64,000 bases of DNA from Proales similis (taxonomy: Eukaryota > Rotifera > Eurotatoria > Ploima > Proalidae). The notes beneath the pieces were generated by a model. The model saw only the letters and a list, made by a program, of their open reading frames with translations, was not told where the DNA came from and ran no database searches. Below, one piece after another: positions 11,314-22,043 of this stretch. The stretch's first letter is position 1. Every line of letters begins with the position of its first letter. A program made the position numbers and the translations under genes. The DNA lies in NCBI GenBank assembly GCA_019059635.1, contig JAGVRJ010000001.1, forward strand, positions 3,100,001 to 3,164,000, written 5' to 3'.

Positions 11314-12063
11314 ATGGGCACCAGTCCGTCGAGTAGGAAGAGCGCATCTCAATCAAACGAACATGAGCCCAAGTCCCAAACCAAAGGGCTGCCATCCATC
11401 GCACCCAAATCCAATCGAATTGAGCCGCTCGATTTATTATCAACGTCTCAATCTTCGCTCCAAATGGAAAATAACAACAATCTGCTTCAGTTAATTCAGT
11501 CCAAAGAGAAGCAAAGGCGTATGTCGGAACTGAAAAGAGCGTCGCGTTTAAAATCCAGAAAGAGAAACTCGAGACCTTCGCTGAGTTTCATTCAAGTGGA
11601 TCGGCTATTCTTTAGAGAAGCACTGGACGAACACAATCGACTTCGTAAAATGCACGGGGCAGACAAGCTAACACTGAGCAGCTTGTTGTGTCAAATCGCT
11701 CAGATATATGCGCAGCAATCGGTCAAAAACGGCGATAATCCAGTCGATGAGCTGTTTCTCAACCAAGAGCGACTGGGCTTCAATCTCTTCACTCATCCGA
11801 GGCAAGGGTCCACTCAGTGCTCGGGTGTTTGGGTAACTCAGGCCTGGTACCAGCAGAAAGCGTTTTATAAAGAGGGGCGACCGTTTGCGAGAAGTTTCAG
11901 CCAAATTGTTTGGAAGTCGACCAAACAGGTCGGATTCGCTATCTGCCCTGCCAGAGACGGATCGTTCGTCTGCATCGCCCTCTACTATCCACGAGGCAAT
12001 AATCAAGGTCAATTCAAAGAAAACGTTCAATTAAACGAAACGAGCGAGTTTATAAGATTTTGA
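11314..12063 (+). CDS. CAP-domain protein with N-terminal extension, putatively myristoylated
   Basis: Single-exon gene, 249 residues. The start MGTSPSSRKS fits an N-myristoylation signal (Gly2, Ser6), as in GLIPR2. About 95 residues of basic, Ser-rich, probably disordered sequence follow, then a CAP domain: 'EALDEHNRLRKMHG', 'TQAWYQQKAFY', 'SFSQIVWKSTKQVGFAI' and 'YYPRGNNQGQF'. As in the secreted paralogue at 7570, the conserved HFTQ histidine is Ser (SFSQ). The two genes share the clade but differ in N-terminal targeting and intron content. The gene converges with P450 gene 1, 92 bp apart. An upstream in-frame TTG at 11281 is not a likely start. Confidence 0.85.
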   Translation: MGTSPSSRKSASQSNEHEPKSQTKGLPSIAPKSNRIEPLDLLSTSQSSLQMENNNNLLQLIQSKEKQRRMSELKRASRLKSRKRNSRPSLSFIQVDRLFFREALDEHNRLRKMHGADKLTLSSLLCQIAQIYAQQSVKNGDNPVDELFLNQERLGFNLFTHPRQGSTQCSGVWVTQAWYQQKAFYKEGRPFARSFSQIVWKSTKQVGFAICPARDGSFVCIALYYPRGNNQGQFKENVQLNETSEFIRF

Positions 12064-12155
12064 CAATTTCTAGCGTTTACTTTAAGAGAAATTAGTTCTG
12101 AGATAGAGCGTTTTCATCTTTAAATTTTCTTTTTTGCCCTCAGTCAATTGAGTTG

Positions 12156-14422
12156 TCAAGCGCGTCGTTTAAAAACCACCGGGATCTGGTTCTTTGGTCG
12201 ACCGATTGCGAACCCTGGCGCTATTTTCAGAGTTTTCTCGGTCGACTCGCTGGCGAGAATGTCGTAGGTCTTGACCAACTTGGCCAATGTGATTTTCACC
12301 TCAAGTAGAGCGAATCTCATTCCTTTTTGAAATAAAATCGAATCCATAAAAGGGCTCAAGGTCATGTGACTTAGAATGAACTAGTACCCAGGCAGAGACG
12401 AGGCCCAAGTCCGAATGGCATGTAGTAGCATGGGTCGATACTGTGCTCGTCCGCAAATCTTCAACAAGCCAAATTTGTTTACCAGCTTGTGCTTGCGTCT
12501 ATTTCAAACAGAGTCGCCTCTCACCTGCTCGGATCAAACTTCAACGGCTCATTCCAGTAGTCTGGATCAAAATGAAGTGCCAGAACATTGGCGGCGATAA
12601 TATCGTTGCGTTTGAACTTGAATCCGTTCACTTCAGTCGGATTGGTGCAGCGTCGATTTGTCACCCTTTTTTAGGTTCGCTGAGTCTATGACAAGAATTT
12701 CGTTTGTTCGTTCTTACGCGGTCCCGATTGGGTAGAAACGAAGAACTTCTTTGACGAACGAGTCTAAATACTTGAGCTCTTGTACTTTTTCATAGTCGAT
12801 GGTCTCCTTTGGTCACCATTACGCGAACAGCGGCGATAGAAAAAAGGCATATGGGATCACATACGAGACTGTCCAGGAGCCGGTCACACTCGTCTTGAAG
12901 TTTTTTAAGCTCGTCCGGCCTGGTGCTCAGAGTGTAGAGACAGTAGCTGAGTGCAGTGAATGTTGTCTCAAAGCCCGCCACAAGGAACATGAGCAAGTTC
13001 ATTTTGATCTCCTGAATGAGTTGGGTTTCAGATGAGCGAGAAAATGAGACAAGCCATGAGGCATACTTCAATTGTGAGCTTTTTTTGCACTTTGACATCA
13101 GAGAAATTGTTCTGTTCACTTTGGCTGTCAATATCTGATATGGGTTCCTCACTGTGGGAATCGATCAGAATTTGAAGATAATCCGAGCGGCGCTCCTTTG
13201 TTTAAACATTTAAAAAACCGACGAATCTGGAAAAATTGAAAATCCACTTGCCTGCTTCTCGGCTCGGGCTTTGACCAATTTGAACACGTTTCTCTGCAGC
13301 CAAACAAACGGATTGCCGATGTTGATGCCCAGAAGCACTGAAATTTGACTCATTGCACTGGCTATGTTCATAATGAATGGTCGAAACTCGGGAAAGAGGA
13401 CTTGATGAATAAAAAAGGAAAAAAGAGGAACCATCCAGAGTGTCAAAATGGTTTACTGTTGAATTTCACCAATGCTTGATCGCCGGCAGTCCGCAAAAAC
13501 CTGGAAGCGTTGAGAAACAACTCGTCTGGTCGAGCGTTTTGAAAGTCAGCCTCAAGGCCAAACACAGAGTTGGCCAGGACGTCCATGGTCAGATTGACCA
13601 GGTTCCTTCAATTCATCTCGTGGCAGCTTAATCTTGTCTCTCTCGTCGAGCAGGCGATTCTCTTACTCGGAGATGAAAAACTCCTGGTCCAGATTGCGAT
13701 CGACGATTTGAAGAAAGCGATCGCTGCACATTCTCATAGTCGGGATCAGCTGCAGCAAGTTTAAAAAGATGGCCTGAACCAGAACGGGACAAAGCTGGGC
13801 TAATACCTGCTTGAGTTTGGCGGTTGAAAACGTTGGATTCAGAGTGTTTCGTATTCTTTTCCATCTTCCTCTGGACGACATGACCAAATTGATATCTGGT
13901 CCGTCATCGTAGTATTGAATCGGCAAGTACTTTCTCGCCGTGAAACCCTCTTCGCACAAATGACTTTAATCGGCCTTACTTTTCTGGCGTTGAAATTGCT
14001 GAATTGCTTGATGAACACTTGACGGACGAGTTCTGCATCGGCGGTCACTAGAATCGGCGTGTGGCCTTCGTAGTAGCCGAAAGTTTTGCCCAACTCATCG
14101 TTCCATTCCTTAAGCTGCTCTGCAAAGCTCTTTGAACAATCGGCTCAAATACTAAATAAGGTAATGAGTGTCGGCTCGTTTGCCCACTTTTTTGTAGAAG
14201 GAGTCGAAATTGCCCCAAATGAAACGGTATCGAGGAGTTTTGATTCGACGGCTCTTGAAATACCGATAGGCCAGCCAAAGTTTGCTGCGAAAGTAGAAAA
14301 CAAATTATTGGAAGGAGTCATGGGCCAAGGTGTTGACTCTCATCTTACCAAAAGTAAGCTCCGGCAAGACTGGCCAGTGTCAGGCCGGTTAACTTGAAGA
14401 CAACTTTCGAATTGACATGCAT
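12156..14422 (-). CDS. Cytochrome P450, CYP3 clan (tandem copy 1)
   Basis: Membrane-anchored microsomal monooxygenase; substrate unknown. Exons (minus): 14349-14422, 14188-14284, 13980-14129, 13807-13929, 13667-13749, 13457-13605, 13252-13400, 13067-13195, 12865-13011, 12718-12806, 12525-12665, 12388-12458, 12156-12322; 522 residues. An N-terminal hydrophobic anchor (GLTLASLAGAYF) is visible. P450 landmarks are the I-helix 'VAGFETT', the K-helix 'EVLR' (ExxR), 'FDPSRF', and the heme loop 'FGLGPRLCLGMRFAL' with the axial Cys. The 'C-x-G-M-x-F-A-L' pattern is CYP3-like. One intron (13196-13251) has a strong GC donor, CAG|GCAAGT. The start ATG is preceded after two bases by 'cattttaatag', which resembles a splice acceptor. 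Confidence 0.93.
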
Positions 14423-14604
14423 GTCTATTAAAATGAGCTTTAAATTTGTGACAATAAAATGGATTCTATTTGAAAGGGTGAATGAGTTCACAAGCTCCAA
14501 GAACCAAATTAACATTCTGATGTTTATTTTTTCTTTAAATAAATTAAGATCATGAGGTAGAAAAATTGACGAAAAAAGAAATATTAAATTTGGATCTGAT
14601 TGAG

Positions 14605-16952
14605 TTAATTGAGTTGTTTGCTAATGAACCTTAAACCAAGAACAGATTTAGGTCGACGATTGAAGTAACCAGTGACTGGTTCAATTTCGGTCGGAAAATC
14701 ACTCGTCGCTTGAACATCAAAGTTCTTTAGCACTTGAGCTATCATCAGCTTCATTTCCAAAAGTGCGAATTTCATTCCTAGGTGAAAGCTTTTCTCAAGC
14801 TTGTGGTCAAGTATCCAATAAACAGAGTTAACAAGCACCTAGACAAACACGTGGGCCAAGACCAAACGGCATGTAGTAGCAAGGGTCAATTTTGCTCGAG
14901 TCTGCGAATCTGTTGGTCAAAAGTGAAATAAATCAGCTCAAGTTCGGGCTGTGCGATTGATGCTATTCATCTGATACCTCAGCGGGTCGAACTTTTCCGC
15001 ATTCTCCCAGTACTGAGGGTCAAAGTGAAGGCTTCTGACGTCAGCAAGGACAATCAGTCCTTTTGGAATCTTGTGTCCGTTGACTTCTGTGTCTTGGGTG
15101 CACACTCGATTAACGATGCTACGGAATGAAAAGAGTTTGAGTTCTCAGCCTGCACATGAACACTCTTTCACGCGTCCTACAAGTCTCCGATTGAATAATG
15201 TCTCATAACTTCCTTGATGAACAGATCCAGATATCTGAGCTGATTAAGTTCCTCGTGGCCGCACGTTTCCTAGATGAATATCGATAAGATTGAATCCGAG
15301 TTCTAATTGTTGCAGCTGCATTGACTGACCAAGTCGGCGAGTTCGGAGTCGATCTCTTCCTGGAGCTTTCTGTACTCGTCCGGATATTTGACCATCGCAT
15401 AGAAGCAATACTCTAGAGCAGACGAAATTGTGTCATAGCCAGCGAACAACAGCATGAACAGATTGTTTTCCATTTCCTTTAGCCAGATTGAAACTTGGTT
15501 TGGCTTTAAATAAAAAGAAGATTAGAACCAACTTACGGTGAAACTCATCAATTTGCTGAGTCGTGCCTTGGACAAATCTTTGAGAGCGGATGTCTTCTCA
15601 ATTTCAGCAATCAATTGCTTGTCGTCAGTGCTCGAGTCTAGTAAACTCTGGAAAAAGTCTTTTCGCTTGCCCTTTTATTTAGATGAATAAAAGCTGTATA
15701 GTGTGAACTGGAGCAAATTTTAAAGAGTTTTATTACTTCAGGTTCAATTCGCTCTTTGATAAGGCGCTTTATGTGACTTTTGATTTGAACGATCGGATGA
15801 TTGGATTTGAATCCGAACGAATTAAATAAATCTACGACGCCGAACAGGAACGCAATAAATGGAATCGCGATCTCGGGAAATAGGACTATAAAGAAAATCT
15901 GCGTGTTTAATTGCTCTTTGATAAAACTTCATTGCTCTTTACCTTCGAATGTGAATAATGTTTGAGACTGGCCGACCAGGAGAAATTCTGCCACTTCCTC
16001 AAACATGGCGTTCTCCTTCTCAAGAATGTTAGCGTCGAGGCCATACACTGAATTGGCCAGCACGTCCATCGAGAAATGCTGGAAAAGTCTTTTGTAAAGC
16101 AAAATTCGAAAAATTCAATAAGAATTGAGTTTGGATTCGGGGGAGGATGGGATTACGATTGAATAGATATTTCCTTTCCGTTCTGCTTTCTAATCAAGTC
16201 TAAAAGACGCTGAGACGAGAGGCCCATAATAGGCGTTAACTGAACAACGATTAGAAGATTATTTTTCAAAACATAAAACAAGATTGAGAATGCCACTCGC
16301 CTCTTTGAGCCGCGGAACCGAAAAGGACGAGTAAAGTGTTTTGCGCAGACGTTTCCATCTACAGCCCGTAGTAGAGACCAAGTTTCCGTTCGGCCCGTCG
16401 TATATCGGATTCAACGGGAATTTCTATTCAACGTAACGAATAATTGTTCTCAGTTTATCAGAAATTCAGACTCACCTTTCTGCCGGTGAAATTGTGAAAC
16501 TGTTTGATAAAGACCTCGCGGATAAAGTCCACGTCCGAGGTGACCAGAATCGGAGTGTGGCCATCGTAGTAGCTTAATCCACCTTCACTTTGTAGGGCGA
16601 TTTTGACCCGAAGAAACGTACTCTGACTTACCCGTAGAGGCGGCCGAGCTCACGTGTCCAGGCCGTCACTATATCAGAGTGATGCTTCGGTCAAGTCCGA
16701 TATCATTTTCGTAGGAGCGAATGACTTGTTGAGTCAAAGTACCTTTTTTCTGAACTCGAGTGAGTTGCCGTAGATGAACGAGAACGTGGGCGTCTTGATG
16801 CCCATTCGCCGGAAAAAGCGCTGATTCCACCAGATTTTGCTTTCGAATCAAAGTCAATAGGGCGATGAAGGGCTCATTTAGCTTAACAGGTACCATAGAT
16901 ATGCCAAAGACAAACCAGCAGCTGTGGCAGCCAGTATTCCGAATCGGGACAT
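14605..16952 (-). CDS. Cytochrome P450, CYP3 clan (tandem copy 2)
   Basis: Upstream partner of the previous P450, 182 bp away on the same strand. Exons (minus): 16894-16952, 16743-16839, 16632-16684, 16476-16572, 16301-16423, 16157-16239, 15943-16088, 15737-15885, 15537-15671, 15330-15503, 15181-15269, 14978-15118, 14839-14909, 14605-14777; 529 residues. Landmarks are an N-terminal anchor (MSRFGILAATAAGLSLAYL), the I-helix 'FAGYDT', the K-helix 'EVMR', and the heme loop 'FGLGPRVCLGMKFALLEMK'. Exon lengths match copy 1 nearly one for one, so this is a tandem duplicate. Intron 16240-16300 uses a GC donor (GAG|GCGAGT). A likely polyadenylation hexamer on this strand is at 14523-14528. Confidence 0.93.
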
Positions 16953-17493
16953 TCTGGAAGATTTTAGATTTCAATCACTTTTTTAAGCTTTCGAAATCTA
17001 GCAAATCTTTGTCTTATATATGAATCACTCGATTATGCAATCAGATCACGTGCTATCATCTGCTTGCGGTCTCCGACGATTGCTGCCTTGCGGTCAGCCA
17101 ATCAAACGAAGCGGTCCAAAATCAAGAGAAACTGAGTGGCCACGATTTTTAATGAACCAAATGAACAGTTCAGTTCGATTATTCATTTCTGCCTGGATAG
17201 ATGGTTTTAGACAAATTTAAGCAACCAAGTGAGAAAGAATTTTCGAAACATAATTTGTAGTTGCCGTGCATTTTCTGACCTGATGATTCCTCAATTTGAT
17301 TGAAACAACAGATTTATTTATAAGAAGACGATAAGACAGTACAAGGTTTTAAGTAAAATAAAAAAGACAATTTATGCCGCTTTTTGAACAAGAGACAATT
17401 GAGCTTGGCTTTTGCCAGCAAAAATCTACGCGTGAATTGTTCTAGACGTGTAGCTAAAATTGATCAGAAATGAATATATGTAAAAATCAAAGC
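16953..17493. other. Intergenic between P450 copy 2 and the rolling-stone-like gene
   Basis: About 540 bp. It contains the P450 copy 2 promoter and the 3' flank of the rolling-stone-like gene. No gene or structured element was recognised. Confidence 0.6.
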
Positions 17494-18899
17494 TCATTGC
17501 TGCGGGCAATTGTCTTCTAACTGGAAGCACTTGTCATTGTCCAAAATGAATCTTTCTTTTATGTGCAACTTGAGTCTGTAAGCAGCAAAGTGAAGACACT
17601 GCATGGCGAACGTGACAAAATTAAGCAGAAAGTAGTAGGACAGAACCACAAACGGCCTAGAGTAGTCAATCTGCATGTAGATAATGTTGTTGGCCGGATC
17701 GAATGACCAATAGACTAGGATGACCATGGCGTACGTCCAGCCGTACATGATTGTGTAAATGAAGTGGAAAATTTTCACCGGATAGGCGAGAAGGATAAAG
17801 TCGACAACGGCGACAAGACTGTTGAAGCCGTGACGATGTAGGTTGCCCACCTCGCTGACAAGGCCGGCGTCCATTTCAATGTCTCGAATGTTCACAAATG
17901 TGAAATAGCCGACAGAGACCAGAATGGCGCCAATGAACAGGATGTTGTAGAAAAGCCAGGAGATCATGATTGCGATGTGAATGGCCTTTGGAACGTGGGC
18001 CTTCATCCATTTCTTCCACATTTGAGGAGTAGATATCAAATTTGAAGGAAGAAAACACTTTTGCTTGTTCATGCAGTAGGTCTCGAACTGTTTAGTGTCC
18101 GGCTCGTGTTGCATCACGGCATTTTCATCGTCAACGAAAGCCAGGCCAGAGTGATCGGCGTTCAGCTGGCTGAATTCTGTTTCATTTAAATGCCGCCGGG
18201 AGACATCTTTGGGTGCGCTTGGGCTTCCACATACGCTCGGCTCAATGTCAATCTCGTTCATCTGGCCCTCTTGTAGACGGCTGCACGAAAATGCGCCGAA
18301 AACGAACGCAAAAAGTCTGGCCATGCGCGAATTGTTGGCCACGCAGTAAAAATAAAACACGAGGAATGCAGCGAGCCAAAGATGAACCACCAGAATAGTG
18401 AGAGTCCACGAGGTCATATAGAATGGCCACGGCTAGTAGTTAAATTAACGATTAGGCTCATTTGCCAAGCCTGAAAGCAGGCAACAACTCACGTGAAGGA
18501 CGAGGAAGGCAGTGTTGTTGTTGTATTTCATGGTGAAGTTTTTCTCTCTTAGCTCGTAATTTCTCACTATTGACTCTACAAACCAGACGGTATAATAGAG
18601 GGCAATAACAAGTCGATAGATCAAATATCCAAGGCTGATGCTGCAACACGGCCACTTGAATTTGAGCGCGACAAGGTTAGTCAATCAAAACCAGACAGAA
18701 GGAGAGAGAGAGAGTGACTGATTACCATTGACGTGTGAAAGTACTTGAGTACCGTCTCGGGATTCTCTTTCATAAACGAATGACTGTCTTCAAAGTTGAG
18801 GCTAAAATTGCCCATATTGAACTCGTTTTTGAACTGAATCCAAAAGCGCCTGAGTGCATTCGGACTGGATTGGGAATGCTCCTCAGATTGACTCGTCAT
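17494..18899 (-). CDS. Rolling-stone-like multi-pass membrane protein with a hydrophilic insertion
   Basis: Exons (minus) 18726-18899, 18493-18654 and 17494-18432 give 424 residues. Hydrophobic segments: 'SLGYLIYRLVIALYYTVWF', 'WTLTILVVHLWLAAFLVFYF', 'IHIAIMISWLFYNILFIGAI', 'GFNSLVAVVDFILLAYPV', a segment near 'FIYTIMYGWTYAMVILVYWS', and 'VVLSYYFLLNFVTFAMQCLH'. The pattern 'IIYMQIDYSRP' followed by a last span and 'YRLKLHI' matches animal rolling stone (rost) proteins, which act in myoblast fusion in Drosophila. Rost proteins are usually about 270-300 residues. Here a soluble, acidic segment of about 120 residues separates the second and third spans, which accounts for the extra length. Function in this animal is unknown. 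Confidence 0.72.
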
Positions 18900-19870
18900 G
18901 ATTTGTTGCGTTGATTTAATTCCTCACTCGATGTCTCTTAGACAGCACAAGCAGAGCAATGAATAGCCAGGGCGCTTTTTTTAAAAACACCTCAAAATCA
19001 TCTAGACAAGAGAGATGAGCGTTTGATCAGTGGCAATTTGGTCGAGCGCAAATAAGCATAATCTAAGCCTGCTCGCAAGCGAGCGACTGCTCATGCTGAG
19101 TGAATGATATTCGATGCGAGCAAATCGACTGTTGATCAGAAATGTATAAATCGTTTCATTTCATAATTCAAGGTCCGTGTCATGACATGTGCACGCTGAG
19201 TCTGGCATTGCGCACACGAGGCTGCATGTGTAGACGACAAAGGCAGTGGCGGCCTAGACCGAGCAGGCGTCTTACTTTGGTCTTTGAAACGCTGCGAAAC
19301 GAATGCGGCAGACAAGCAAACAAGTGAACTGAAGGCTAGCGCATGCCTCCATGTACAGTTGCGAAATAATTTCAAAAAACAAGAAGAATGTATTTTGTGC
19401 TTAGCATAATATATTTGCCGACGAAAGTGAAAGTGAATTGGGCAGATTTCTGCACAAATTTGGTTAGAGCAGGCAAATGGGGCTGGGCGTGTGGAAAACG
19501 AAAAGCAGGTAGGGAAGTCTATAAATTGAGTTTTGCCCGAAGCCATCGTGCATGGCTTTGATTGAGCGCTGGCGCGAAAGCAACTGCTAAATGCTAGCTC
19601 GCCTCAGTCAGGCAGACACCAATTTACTTTTAGTTAGGTTGCCCATATAGTTCTCATCGACTGAAATGTCATCTACGCAACGCTACTTAATACTGAAATG
19701 TCGACATGCCGCTCGGGCTCGGTTATCGTCGCTCAAGCAGCAGGGAAAAATTAATCAACAGACTCAATTTCACCAAGGACGCTCTCAAACCAACACTAAA
19801 GACGCATCAGATAAATTAGGCGCAAAGCATATTTATTCTGTTCACTTGAGAAATGAGGCTCACGACGCGG
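18900..19870. other. Intergenic between rolling-stone-like and PKA-like genes
   Basis: About 970 bp with no supported gene. Small ORFs on both strands (for example 19136-19546 minus and 19666-19953 plus) have no homology and no splicing support. It includes the upstream region of the rolling-stone-like gene. Confidence 0.55.
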
Positions 19871-21397
19871 TTAGAAGTCTTCGAATTCTTTTTCGAACAG
19901 CAGCTCACTGCCGACCGTTATTCTCTCAGGTTTATAGTTGTCAAAGTAGCTGACGTCACCGGCATGCTTCACTCGGGGCACCATGGGCGCGTTCAGCTTC
20001 TTGGTGTAGATGCCCATCCAATTAGTGCAAGAAAACCAGCGATGCGTTTTGATGTCGTCGATTCCATTTTTCAAATTACCGAATCGCTTGGTCACGTCGG
20101 GCTGTATGAGAGAGCGCATAAAGTCTCTTATGTCCTCGGTCAAATGCGTCGGTAGCTTGTATTTACAAGCGAGTATTTTCTCATAAATTTTGATCGGTCG
20201 ATCGCTTTGAAAAGGAGGCTTGCCCGTCGACATCTCATAAGTGAGGATGCCAATAGACCAATAGTCGACCGGCTTGCCGTAGGGTTTCGATTGAATCACT
20301 TCGGGCGCGAGGTACTCGGGCGTGCCGCACAATGTGTACGTTCGACTCCTGACGTGTTTGGCGAAGCCAAAGTCGGTGAGCTTTATGTAACCGTCGGGCG
20401 CGATCATTATGTTCTCTGGCTTGATATCTCGGTGGACAATGTCGTTGTAGTGTAAGTATTCGATGGCAAGCACAACTTGAGCGCAATAGAACCGGCATAG
20501 TGTCTCTGAGAATCGCTGCATTCGAACCAAATGCTTGAACATTTCACCGCCGGCCACAAACTCCATCACAATGTAGAGATTGGCGTTGTCTTTGAACGAG
20601 CAGACAAACGAGGTAATGAAGGGAAAGTTGATAGACGATAGAATGCGTTTCTCGTTTATTGTGTGCTCGATCTGTTTGGCTTTGACCACACTGCGCTTGG
20701 TCAAGAGTTTGAGGGCGTAGAACTTTTCATCGCTTCGGTGCTTGACAAGAAACACTTTGCCAAATGAGCCGCTGCCCAGAACGCTTCGCAGCTCGAACTG
20801 CTCCAGACTTGCCTCTCTGGTCTTCATTTGCCATCTGGTTTGAAATTGCAATCTCTCTCGCTTTAAAATCTCCGTCCAGCGTCGTCTATATTCAACATAG
20901 CGACTGTCCAACACACTGGCGCTCACTCTCTTTGCATACGATTTGAACGTTCGCACCGCGTCCAGGTATGTGTAGGAAGCTGCCTTGGAGCCGATCTTGC
21001 TCAAGTTGCTCTGCTGATTCATGTTGGCCTGTTGTCCTTTAACGTTCAGGAAATTGCTCGAGAACATGTGATCGCGAAGCGGATTAGGACGGGAACCGTT
21101 CTGGGACGAATCATCTGATCGCTTGGCTGTCTCAAATTTGTTTAGGCCTAGTTTGCTCAGGGTGGTCTCGCCCGCCTTCTTCTTGTTCTGGTATCTGCCT
21201 GTGAGACCGCTGCGCTCGTTTGTGCTGGCAGTTAGCCAAAACGAAGAGTTGGTGTATGTCAAATGAACGGTCTGAGAGTCGTTTGGATCGAACGCGTCCT
21301 GAATGGTGAGCACTCGAGCACCGTATGGGCTCAAGTTAGACCGATCGGTTGCGCTAGCGCTTGTCTTTTTGCCGCTCTTGTCTTGACTGTCAATCAT
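19871..21397 (-). CDS. PKA catalytic subunit-like AGC kinase, intronless, long N terminus
   Basis: Single exon of 508 residues, against about 350 for PKA-C. The first 200 residues are Ser/Asn-rich and unrelated to known domains. The kinase domain starts with the glycine loop 'LGSGSFGKVF' (about 207-216), then 'YALKLL' (catalytic Lys), 'FVAGGEMFKHL', 'IVHRDIKPEN', 'DFGFAKH', 'TYTLCGTPEYLAPE' with the activation-loop Thr, and 'RFGNLKNGIDDIKTHRWF'. The tail ends in FEDF, the PKA-type FxxF hydrophobic motif. The catalytic loop is HRDIKPEN rather than the YRDLKPEN of classical PKA, so this is a divergent PKA/PRKX-like enzyme. An alternative upstream start (TTG at 21451) is unlikely. It could respond to cAMP only if it still binds regulatory subunits. 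Confidence 0.85.
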   Translation of the reverse strand: MIDSQDKSGKKTSASATDRSNLSPYGARVLTIQDAFDPNDSQTVHLTYTNSSFWLTASTNERSGLTGRYQNKKKAGETTLSKLGLNKFETAKRSDDSSQNGSRPNPLRDHMFSSNFLNVKGQQANMNQQSNLSKIGSKAASYTYLDAVRTFKSYAKRVSASVLDSRYVEYRRRWTEILKRERLQFQTRWQMKTREASLEQFELRSVLGSGSFGKVFLVKHRSDEKFYALKLLTKRSVVKAKQIEHTINEKRILSSINFPFITSFVCSFKDNANLYIVMEFVAGGEMFKHLVRMQRFSETLCRFYCAQVVLAIEYLHYNDIVHRDIKPENIMIAPDGYIKLTDFGFAKHVRSRTYTLCGTPEYLAPEVIQSKPYGKPVDYWSIGILTYEMSTGKPPFQSDRPIKIYEKILACKYKLPTHLTEDIRDFMRSLIQPDVTKRFGNLKNGIDDIKTHRWFSCTNWMGIYTKKLNAPMVPRVKHAGDVSYFDNYKPERITVGSELLFEKEFEDF

Positions 21398-22043
21398 TGT
21401 GTGATGCGTCTGTGTCCTACTGCCAAGCAACTCGAATGAGAGCAAGAACAAAATCCATTTGAGTCAATATTTCCATGACTGCGCTTTCCGATTCTGAGCT
21501 CATGAACCAATTTGCTGACTAAAATTAACGAAAAAAGAAGAAAGCCAGCGAACGAGCGAGCCACAGAGAGGGAGAGAGAGAGAGAGCAGCAAAAAGAAGC
21601 TTGTTGCAAAGTAAAAGAGGAAGAGAAGATTAAATTCGAATTTATTTGACACGCGGAATGCAGTCTATCGCTTTTGAATGTATTTTTTCTTTAAATTGGC
21701 TTAACAAAAACGCGATCGACCTATTTCAATTTGGTTCGCTTTCGTTTTGATTTGCTCTTTCTTTTTTTCTTCTTCTGGCAGTTAGGCAAGCAACAAACGT
21801 AAAATAAATACTTTTGCAAACAGAAACAAGCAAACAAACAAAAACACAAAACGAATGTGAATGTGACAGGCGAAACTAAAAAACGGACTTGAATTGAAAA
21901 ATCTGTCTCATTGGAGATTGATTGCATGAATTTAGGCAAGGATGGCGGGGAGGAGGGGGGCAAGAGTGACAGACATGGCACGAAATGGCACCACGCACTT
22001 AATGCTTAGTCTTTCCTTTTTTCCTTTCTGCTTGTTTCCTTTT
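21398..22043. other. Intergenic, low complexity
   Basis: About 650 bp upstream of the PKA-like gene and downstream of Rap1GAP. It holds a (GA)-rich tract near 21570-21590 and a lysine-rich low-complexity ORF at 21721-21981 that looks random. Confidence 0.6.

Noticed and set aside
21721..21981. Lys/Arg-rich minus-strand ORF
   Set aside because: Arises from A/T-rich low-complexity DNA; ends in repeated KRK-like residues without any domain.
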